From: Lentzea kentuckyensis
GTDB taxonomy: Bacteria > Actinomycetota > Actinomycetes > Mycobacteriales > Pseudonocardiaceae
Direction: 5' to 3'
NCBI RefSeq assembly: GCF_002150765.1
Contig: NZ_MUYM01000050.1
Coordinates: forward strand, 118,585-154,236
Length of the DNA: 35,652 nucleotides
Every line of letters begins with the position of its first letter. Position 1 is the stretch's first letter. The notes beneath the pieces were generated by a model. The model worked only from the letters and a program-made list of their open reading frames with translations, was not told where the DNA came from and searched no databases. This document shows positions 1 to 6,946 of the stretch, in pieces. The position numbers and the translations under genes were made by a program.

Positions 1-122
1 TCGATTACATCGGCTCGTAACTACAACCAACTTACAGGTGCGGCATCGTGAGAACGCGACCACCGGGGTCGCCTGTGCCCGCTGTCGCGGAAGTCCGTCC
101 CTCCGGACCCGACAAAGCACTA
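1..122 (-). repeat. Inverted-repeat element, left copy
   Basis: Read on the minus strand, this stretch aligns over its whole length with 35431-35548 read on the plus strand. The first 16 nt match exactly, then 7 versus 11 nt do not align, then 33 of 41 and 48 of 54 positions match, and the last 25 nt (1-25 here) are identical. The copy starts right after the TAG stop of the EF-hand gene; CTAG is shared just outside both copies. It may continue beyond the window edge. It encodes nothing I can recognise; a MITE, an IS end or a dispersed 3' element are all possible. Confidence 0.8.
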
Positions 123-626
123 CTAGACGGGTCCGAAGACGTAGGTGCCGGCGGCCTCCGCGTTGTCGCCGGCCCAGAACTCCAGCCACAGCTGGGCGAA
201 TTCCTCGCGCGACAGCCGGCCGTCGCCGTCGCCGTCCAGCGCGGCGAAGTCGGTGACGCCGTCGTGCCCGAGCCACGCGGTGATCATCGCCTGGTACTCG
301 TCCGAGGAGATGTAGTCGTCGCGGTTCTCGTCCACGGCGCCGAACATCGCGTCCGCCGTGTCGGTGACCGCCTCCGGGGTCTTCGGGAGCGCGTCCACGA
401 TGCTCAGGACGTTGTCGATGGTCACCCGGTCCTGGCCGGCGGCCGCAGACAGGGTCGCCCACCAACCCATCATCACCCCGGACAGCAGTTCCTCGTCGCC
501 GCCGCGCAACGTCACCCAGCGCGCGGTGAGCGCGCGGAAGTCGCCTTCGTCCAGGTAGCCGTCGCTGTTGGCGTCCATCGCGCCGAACACCACCGACACC
601 TTGCGCCTCTGCAAGTCACTCGCCAT
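123..626 (-). CDS. Calerythrin-like EF-hand calcium-binding protein
   Basis: This 167-residue protein is probably a cytosolic calcium buffer or sensor. Three canonical EF-hand loops are visible: DANSDGYLDEGDF near residue 20, DENRDDYISSDEY near 105 and DGDGDGRLSREEF near 135. A region near residue 70 sits where a fourth hand belongs but lacks the acidic ligands. Three working hands plus a degenerate second one, at about 170-177 residues, is the layout of actinomycete calerythrin and sarcoplasmic calcium-binding proteins. I chose the ATG at 626 because similarity to the family starts there; an in-frame ATG at 704 would add 26 atypical residues. The gene is divergent from the lectin gene at 775. 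Its TAG stop directly abuts the repeat element at 1-122. Confidence 0.85.
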   Translation of the reverse strand: MASDLQRRKVSVVFGAMDANSDGYLDEGDFRALTARWVTLRGGDEELLSGVMMGWWATLSAAAGQDRVTIDNVLSIVDALPKTPEAVTDTADAMFGAVDENRDDYISSDEYQAMITAWLGHDGVTDFAALDGDGDGRLSREEFAQLWLEFWAGDNAEAAGTYVFGPV

Positions 627-774
627 GCGCAGCACGATAGGCCGAACGTCGCAACGGAAACCATCGGCCGAACGGGTCCGAACCAGTCTGACCTGCTCAC
701 TCATTCGACGCCAACGAATCGCCAGTGGGCAGGGGGTGACGCTGAGCGGGTCAGACCGGGACTCTGGAGGATCG

Positions 775-1326
775 ATGAGAATCTGGTTACGCAAGGCGTT
801 GACGCTCGTGGTGGCCGCGACGGCCGCGCTGTTCCTGGTGCCGGCCGCGGCGGTGGCCACGGAGCAGCAGCAGCCACCGGCGGTGCGAGGCATCAATCCG
901 GGCACGTACCAGAACCTGATCAACAACTACCACCACAAGTGCCTCGCGGTGACCTTCGCGGGCAACAGCACGCCGGTGATCCACTTCGACTGCATCTCCT
1001 CGTTCACCGACCAGTACTGGCGTTTCGAGCCGATCGACGCCGCGCCGGGGTACTACCGGCTCCGCAACCAGAACACCGGCCGGTGCGTCGCCGCGGCGAA
1101 CCCGAGGAACGGCGCCAAGGTCGTGCAGTACGACTGCGTCGACGGCTACTACGACCAGTGGTGGCTGCCGGAACTCATGCCCGACAACGTCCACTACCGG
1201 TTGCGCAACTACAAGAACGGCCGCTGCCTCGCCGTACCGTCCAACAAGGGCAACAACGGTGAGAGCGCCGTGACCTACAACTGCATTCTCGGTTACAACG
1301 ACCAGTGGTGGCAGATCTGGCCGTGA
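775..1326 (+). CDS. Secreted ricin-type beta-trefoil lectin-like protein
   Basis: This 183-residue protein starts with a clear Sec signal peptide: basic MRIWLRK, a hydrophobic stretch to about residue 25, and a likely cleavage after AVA. The rest is a single beta-trefoil (RICIN/CBM13-type) domain with three QxW-type repeats (DQYWRF, DQWWLP, DQWWQIW), each preceded by a short GRC(V/L)A segment with paired cysteines. Such domains bind carbohydrate; here no catalytic domain is attached, so it is a stand-alone exported lectin of unknown ligand. The start is well supported by GGAGG at 766-770, four bases before the ATG. It lies just upstream of the SARP gene, separated by the hairpin at 1333-1379. 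Confidence 0.85.
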   Translation: MRIWLRKALTLVVAATAALFLVPAAAVATEQQQPPAVRGINPGTYQNLINNYHHKCLAVTFAGNSTPVIHFDCISSFTDQYWRFEPIDAAPGYYRLRNQNTGRCVAAANPRNGAKVVQYDCVDGYYDQWWLPELMPDNVHYRLRNYKNGRCLAVPSNKGNNGESAVTYNCILGYNDQWWQIWP

Positions 1327-1332
1327 CGTGAC

Positions 1333-1379
1333 TTCCTCCCCGTGCCCCGGTATGCATGCTGAAGGGGCACGGGGAGGAA
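1333..1379 (+). promoter_or_regulatory. Perfect 16-bp hairpin that contains the SARP ribosome binding site
   Basis: The arms 1333-1348 and 1364-1379 are perfect reverse complements (16 bp, mostly G-C) around a 15-nt loop. The right arm contains the GGGGAGGA that is the Shine-Dalgarno sequence for the ATG at 1385. On an RNA reading through from the lectin gene the stem would act as a terminator-like structure and would also hide the ribosome binding site. There is no following U-tract. An in-frame ATG lies in the loop (1352). The structure is directly visible; a regulatory role is inference. Confidence 0.65.
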
Positions 1380-1384
1380 ACCAG

Positions 1385-4183
1385 ATGACGGTGCGGTTCC
1401 GACTGCTCGGCGATGTCGAGGCGCACGTCCACGGCCGGCCGGTCGCGATCGGGTACGCGCAACTCCGTGCTGTGCTGGCGGTTTTGCTGGTCGAGGCGAA
1501 CCAGGTGGTGTCAGTGGACCAACTGGTGGATCGGGTGTGGAGCGATCGCCGCCTTCCGCGCAAGCCGCGTGCCGCCGTTCAGCACAGCATCACCATGCTC
1601 CGCAACGCTTTGGCACCCGCGGCGGGGGTGACGATCGCCAGGAGGTCGACCGGCTACCAGCTCACCGCCGACCCGGAAACCGTGGACCTGCACCGGTTTC
1701 GCCGGCTCGTCGAGGACGGACGCGCCGCCGGTGCCGACAGCGAGGCCGCCGCTCTGTTGGAGGAGGCGCTGAAGTTGTGGGGAGGGGAACCGTTCGCCGG
1801 ACTGGGCACCGCCTGGCTGGAGTCGTTGCGCGCCACGCTGATCCACCACCGGCACGCGGTCCGGCTCGACCTCGTCGACGTCCAGCTCCGCCTGGGCCTG
1901 CACGCCGCACTCCTGCCCGACCTGACCGCGTGGGTGGCCGAGCACCCGCTGGACGAACGCCTGGCGGGGCAGCTCGTGCTCGCGCTGTACCGCAGCGGCC
2001 GCACTGCCGACGCGCTGGAGCACTACCAGCAGGTGCGCAAGCTGCTGGCCGACGAGCTCGGCACCGATCCCAGCGAACCGTTGCGCCGTCTGCACGAACA
2101 GGTCCTCGCGGCCGACCCGGCACTCACGGTGCCGGCCGGACGAGCCAAACCGCAGATACCGCAACAACTTCCCGCCCGGCCACGGCTGTTCACCGGCAGA
2201 ACCCGCGAGCTGGCCCGCCTCGACGCCGCCGCGGGACAGCACAACGACACCGTGGTGATCTCCGCGATCGGCGGACTCGGCGGGATGGGCAAGACCTGGC
2301 TGGCGTCGCACTGGGCGTACCTGCACCTCGACCGGTTCCCCGACGGCCAGCTGTACGTCAACCTGCGTGGGTTCGATCCCGCAGGCCAACCGATGCCCGC
2401 CGCGACCGCCATTCGCGGCTTCCTCGACGCGCTCGGTGTCGCGCCCTCCGGCGTCCCGGTCGACGTGGACGCGCAAGCAGGTCTGTACCGCAGCCTCGTC
2501 GCGGGCAAACGGATGCTCGTCTTCCTTGACAACGCTGTCGACAGCGCCCAGGTGGCCCCGCTGCTGCCCGGCAGCCCGACCTGCCTCGTGCTGGTGACGA
2601 GCCGCCGCCACCTCAGCGGGCTGGTCGCCGCGCACGGCGCACATGCGCTGAACCTGGCCCGGCTGACCGACGACGAGGCACGTCGGCTGCTGGCCACGCA
2701 TCTGGGCGAACACCGGCTCGAACCTGGTGTGACGGAGGAACTGCTGGCCTGCTGCGCGGGTCTGCCGCTGGCGATCAGCATCGTGGCCGCCCGCGCCACC
2801 GCGCATCCGGACTTCCCGTTGTCGGTGCTGGTCGACGAACTGCGCGAGCAAAGCGCCCTGGACACGCTGGACGCGGGCGAGGACCTGGTGAACCTGCGTG
2901 CCGTGTTCTCGTGGTCCTACAACGCTTTGTCCGCCGAAGCGGCGGCCGTGTTCGGTGCGCTCGGGCTTGCTCCCGGCGTGGACATCGGCCTGGCCGCCAC
3001 CGCGAGCCTCACCGCTCTGCCGATCGCCCGCGTCCGCACCTGCCTGCGCGAACTGGAACAGGCGCACCTGGTCGATCAACACGCCCCCGGCCGTTACCGG
3101 ATGCACGACCTCGTCCGGTTGTACGCCGGTGAACGCGGCCGGCACGACACCGCCGTGCCGCGACGGGTAGTCGACTTCTACGTGCACACCGCGTTCGCGG
3201 CCGAGCGCGTGCTGGACGTGCCGGGAGATCCGGTCGAGCTCGGACCGCCCGCACCCGGCTGCGTCCCGCGCGAGTTCGGCGACGGCGCGGCCGCGATGGA
3301 GTGGCTGGCCGCCGAGTTCCCGAACCTGCTCGCCGTGCAGGAACTGGCCGCGGAACACGGCTGGCACGACAAGGTCTGGCACCTGGCCTGGGGTGTCGAC
3401 ACGTACCTGCGCCGAAGGGGGAACTACCACGACCTCGTCGCGGTGTGGCGGGCCGGGATGGCGGCCGTGGAGCACACGACCGACGAGCGCGTGCGGACCC
3501 TGGTCAGGAAACGCCTCGGCGTCGCCTGCGGCGGACTGGGCCTGCACACCGAAGCCTTCCAGCACCTCCGTGTCGTCCTCGCGGCCTGCGAGGAGATGGG
3601 CGATGTCATGGGCCAGGCCAACGCGCACCACGTCCTCGCCGGGTTCGGCGAGGAACTGGGCGACGACCGGCTGGCGCTGGACCACGCCGTTCCCGCGCTG
3701 CGCCTGTTCCAGGACATCGGCCTGCCCGTCTACGAGGCGTGGTCCCACACCCAGGTCGGCTGGCACCAGGCCCAGCTCGGGCAGTACGAGCAGGCGCGCG
3801 TCCATTGCGAGACCGCTCTCACGATGGCTCGCCAGAACCGCGACCGCGAACTGGAAGCGACCACGGTGGACAGCCTCGGGTACATCGCCCACCACACCGG
3901 GGACCTCGCTCAGGCGCTCGACCGCTACCAGCAGGCGCTCAGCCTGATCCGCGAGATCGGTTACGACTACCACGAAGCCGACACGCTCAAGCGGCTCGGG
4001 CACACCCAGCGCGCTCTCGGGCACCACGACCTGGCGCGAGCCACCTGGCAGCGGTCCCTGGAGCTGTACCGGGCGCAGCACCGGGCCGAGGACGCGTCCC
4101 GCATCCAGGAACACCTGGCCGGTTACCCGGCGTCGAGCGCTTCGGCGAGCTGCAACCGGCCGGAGACACCGAGTTTGCGGTAG
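1385..4183 (+). CDS. AfsR/SARP-type transcriptional regulator with NB-ARC and TPR domains
   Basis: This is a 932-residue regulator. Residues 1-95 form an OmpR-like winged helix (VRFRLLGDVEAHVHGRPVAI is the typical SARP opening), followed by a bacterial transcriptional activation domain to about residue 250 (typical ELGTDPSEPLRRLHEQVL). An NB-ARC/STAND ATPase follows, with Walker A GGLGGMGKT near residues 296-304 and Walker B MLVFLDNA near 380, then C-terminal TPRs. AfsR-like proteins activate secondary-metabolite and developmental promoters in an ATP-dependent way. No biosynthetic cluster is visible here, so its targets are unknown. The ATG at 1385 has a strong SD (GGGAGG) inside the hairpin at 1333-1379; an in-frame ATG at 1352 is possible. 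The 3' end overlaps the convergent LuxR gene by 61 bp. Confidence 0.9.
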   Translation: MTVRFRLLGDVEAHVHGRPVAIGYAQLRAVLAVLLVEANQVVSVDQLVDRVWSDRRLPRKPRAAVQHSITMLRNALAPAAGVTIARRSTGYQLTADPETVDLHRFRRLVEDGRAAGADSEAAALLEEALKLWGGEPFAGLGTAWLESLRATLIHHRHAVRLDLVDVQLRLGLHAALLPDLTAWVAEHPLDERLAGQLVLALYRSGRTADALEHYQQVRKLLADELGTDPSEPLRRLHEQVLAADPALTVPAGRAKPQIPQQLPARPRLFTGRTRELARLDAAAGQHNDTVVISAIGGLGGMGKTWLASHWAYLHLDRFPDGQLYVNLRGFDPAGQPMPAATAIRGFLDALGVAPSGVPVDVDAQAGLYRSLVAGKRMLVFLDNAVDSAQVAPLLPGSPTCLVLVTSRRHLSGLVAAHGAHALNLARLTDDEARRLLATHLGEHRLEPGVTEELLACCAGLPLAISIVAARATAHPDFPLSVLVDELREQSALDTLDAGEDLVNLRAVFSWSYNALSAEAAAVFGALGLAPGVDIGLAATASLTALPIARVRTCLRELEQAHLVDQHAPGRYRMHDLVRLYAGERGRHDTAVPRRVVDFYVHTAFAAERVLDVPGDPVELGPPAPGCVPREFGDGAAAMEWLAAEFPNLLAVQELAAEHGWHDKVWHLAWGVDTYLRRRGNYHDLVAVWRAGMAAVEHTTDERVRTLVRKRLGVACGGLGLHTEAFQHLRVVLAACEEMGDVMGQANAHHVLAGFGEELGDDRLALDHAVPALRLFQDIGLPVYEAWSHTQVGWHQAQLGQYEQARVHCETALTMARQNRDRELEATTVDSLGYIAHHTGDLAQALDRYQQALSLIREIGYDYHEADTLKRLGHTQRALGHHDLARATWQRSLELYRAQHRAEDASRIQEHLAGYPASSASASCNRPETPSLR

Positions 4184-6666
4184 GTCCCGGACAGCACGCC
4201 CTCGACCGAGTCCGCGGGCATCAGCAACGTGGCGGCGATCTCCTCGTTGGAACGGCCGCGTGCCGCCAGCGCCGCCACCTGGTGCTCGGTCGGGGTCAGC
4301 GCCGTCGGCCCGGTCTGGCGCATCCGCCGAGGCCCGGCGCCGGTCGCCACGAGTTCGGAGTGCGCCCGCGCGGCCATCGCGGAAGATCCGCACTTCTGCG
4401 CCAGGTCCACCGCTTCCCGCAGACTTGTTCGTGCACAGGAGGAATCGCCCTGTCGCCGGGCCACGACGCCGAGGTCGACCAACGCACGCGCCAACTCCAA
4501 CCGGGCGGGTGACGAGCGCAGCACCCGCACGGCCTCTTCCAGCAGCGTCCGCCCGGCCGCGCCCGCGGTGACCCGGCCGGCCGCGCGCAACGCCATGCCC
4601 AACGCCCTTGGCGCGCCCCAAACGCGCGCGAGCTCGACCTCTTCCAGCGCGAGTTCGCGCGCCCGTTCGCCGTCTCCCAGCGCCGCACAGGCCAGCGCGG
4701 CCCCGGAACGCCAGGCCAGTGGCGCGGGATTGCGATAGGGCCAGCCCCCGCAGTGCCGTCCCGCCGCCAGGAACGACTCCAGCGCCTCGTGGTCGGCCCC
4801 TCGCACGGTCAGCATCCGGCCCTGAGTCGTGAGCAGACTGGCGTAGGTCCACGTCCTGCGGGCTTCTTCCGTCATCGCCTCGGCGATCACCGCCGCGGCC
4901 TCGTCGGTGTGCCCTTCCTCCAGGAGGATGTCGGCGAGCAACGCGGCATGCCACGCGGAAACCGCGTGCCAGCGCCGATCCTGCCGCAGCTGGTCGCTCG
5001 CCAGCTCCAGCTCGGCGCGGGCGGACACCAGATCTCCCTTACGCCGCTGGACGTTCGCCCGCATGACGTACGTCAGCGCCCGCACTGCGGGAGGCTGCGT
5101 GCGATCCACGTCGTCGAGCAGCGCCAGTGCCGCGTCCAGTGAGTCGGCCAGGTTGAGGATCATCGCGGACGTCAGCGACGACATCGTGCTCTCCGCCGAC
5201 ACGAGCAGAACCGCCTCGGCCGCGCTGATGTCACCGACCATCACGCGGTGCAGCACCCCGGCGGGCGTGTCGAGCGAGACCGACGAGGGCACGGCCTCCT
5301 GCCACACCAACCCGTGCACGGCCAGATGTGCCCGCGCCCACGGCGAACCGGCCAGCACCGAAGCCAGCTCGGCCGGTTTTCCCTCGGCGTGCAAGGCGTA
5401 CGACAGCGCGACGGCGGACTCCGGATCGTCCGAATCGGACTCGAAGGCCTCCCGCAATCGTGCGGTGGCACCAGGCAGGTCGCCGACCAGCTCCGCGACA
5501 CCCAGCAACCGCAGTGCCCGCGACGGGTTCGCCACCGATTCGCGCAGGGTCCGCCACAACAACCGCGCGGCACCCGAGGTGTCACCCCGGTTCACCGCCT
5601 CCTGCGCGGCCCGGTCGAGCACCTCGCCCGCCCACGGTTCCAGCCCCGGCGAGGTCTCCAGCAGATGTTCGGCCACCACCCGGTCGGACGCACCGTGCGT
5701 GCGCAACGACTGTGCGGCCCGCAGATGCAGTGCAGCCCGCGCAACGGCAGGCATGTCGTTGAGCACGGCCGGTCCGGCCTCCCCGAGCAGTTCGACCGTC
5801 CGGACGGCCTCGGCCAGCTCGGCCGGCGAGAGCCGGGTCAGTTCGGCCAGCACGCCGGGATGCGGGGACGGTCCGAGCACGGCCAGCGCGTGCGCCGCGG
5901 CCACCACGGCGGCCGGACGACGCCGCAGCCGGGCCGCCATGATCTCGCCGGACACCTCCGCGCCGCGGTGCGCGACCCGCCACGCGGCCTCGGCGGTCGG
6001 TGGCACCCCGTCCTCCGCCAACGCCCTGACCAGACGGGTCACCGCCAGCGGATTGCCGCCGGTCGCCGCCAGGCACGCCGCGACGAACTCGGGAGCCGGG
6101 GCGGGGGAGATCAACGCGGCGACGGCGTCCGCGGACATGTTGTCGAGCGTCACACGTCCGCACGCGGCCATGATCTCGCCATGAGAAGGGTCGTCGCACC
6201 GCTCGCCCGCACCCACCGTCAGCACGACCGCGATGGGCAACCGTTGGACCCGCAACGTCAGATAGGCGAGCCAGCGCAACGACGCGGCGTCCGCCCAGTG
6301 CGCGTCGTCCACCGCGATGAGCAGGCCCGACGTGCCCGCCAGCGTCGCGGCCAGCCGGTACACGCCGTGCAGCACGGCGAAGTCGGCGGCCGGCGCGGTC
6401 AGCCGCAGCGCGCCCAGCGCCTCCGCGGGCACTACATCCGGGTCGATCATGTCGAAGAGCTGGGCCACGATCCCGAACGGCAGGTCGCTCTCCAGTGCAC
6501 TGCCGCGCGCCCGCACGACATGCCGGCCGGAAGCTTCCCAGCGCGCGGCGAGGTCGTCCAGCGCCGCGGTCTTCCCGGTACCGGGAGCGCCTTCCACCAC
6601 GGTGGTCGTGCCCGGCGTCACTCGGTCGCTGATTCCGGCACACCACACTTTCAGCCGGTTTTCCAA
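4123..6666 (-). CDS. LAL-type LuxR family transcriptional regulator (AAA ATPase-HTH)
   Basis: This is a large (about 847 residues) MalT/LAL-type regulator. Near the N-terminus is a P-loop, VEGAPGTGKTA, then a Walker B of the LLIAVDDAHWAD type, a long helical TPR-like middle, and a C-terminal LuxR helix-turn-helix (TPTEHQVAALAARGRSNEEI and following). Such proteins sense a ligand through the STAND module and bind DNA through the HTH. The start is uncertain. I prefer TTG at 6666 with GGAG five bases upstream, because 6667-6846 has non-coding-like codon use. GTG at 6648 or ATG at 6846 are alternatives; the longest form would include a TTA codon at 6739-6741. It is divergent from a second LAL gene and overlaps the SARP gene tail to tail. 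Confidence 0.85.
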   Translation of the reverse strand: MENRLKVWCAGISDRVTPGTTTVVEGAPGTGKTAALDDLAARWEASGRHVVRARGSALESDLPFGIVAQLFDMIDPDVVPAEALGALRLTAPAADFAVLHGVYRLAATLAGTSGLLIAVDDAHWADAASLRWLAYLTLRVQRLPIAVVLTVGAGERCDDPSHGEIMAACGRVTLDNMSADAVAALISPAPAPEFVAACLAATGGNPLAVTRLVRALAEDGVPPTAEAAWRVAHRGAEVSGEIMAARLRRRPAAVVAAAHALAVLGPSPHPGVLAELTRLSPAELAEAVRTVELLGEAGPAVLNDMPAVARAALHLRAAQSLRTHGASDRVVAEHLLETSPGLEPWAGEVLDRAAQEAVNRGDTSGAARLLWRTLRESVANPSRALRLLGVAELVGDLPGATARLREAFESDSDDPESAVALSYALHAEGKPAELASVLAGSPWARAHLAVHGLVWQEAVPSSVSLDTPAGVLHRVMVGDISAAEAVLLVSAESTMSSLTSAMILNLADSLDAALALLDDVDRTQPPAVRALTYVMRANVQRRKGDLVSARAELELASDQLRQDRRWHAVSAWHAALLADILLEEGHTDEAAAVIAEAMTEEARRTWTYASLLTTQGRMLTVRGADHEALESFLAAGRHCGGWPYRNPAPLAWRSGAALACAALGDGERARELALEEVELARVWGAPRALGMALRAAGRVTAGAAGRTLLEEAVRVLRSSPARLELARALVDLGVVARRQGDSSCARTSLREAVDLAQKCGSSAMAARAHSELVATGAGPRRMRQTGPTALTPTEHQVAALAARGRSNEEIAATLLMPADSVEGVLSGTYRKLGVSGRLQLAEALDAG

Positions 6667-6946
6667 GATCTCTCCACAATCCGTGGGTGAATGGATCAGC
6701 GGAATTGATGCTATGAGAAAGCGCGCCACTTGCCCAGGTAAAGGTTCCTGCGCTATGGGCGTCTCAACAGGGTGGCGGCCCGTATGATCCGCCGGGCAAC
6801 TACTCGAATGGGTAGCGGCAGCCGGACAGTGGCCTCCTGTGGTCATCCCAACGGCCTAGAGGTGCTGCCTCAGGGCTGGTCGGGATGCAGGTCGTTGTGG
6901 TAAGGCAGATCTTCATCTCCGCCGCCGCGGAGCGAAAGGAAAATGG

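Noticed and set aside
1511..4954. Very long minus-strand open frame (over 1,100 codons) opposite the SARP gene
   Set aside because: It is antisense to a recognisable SARP/NB-ARC/TPR protein, has low-complexity Arg/Gly/Val/Gln-rich composition and no domain; long shadow frames are expected at this GC content.
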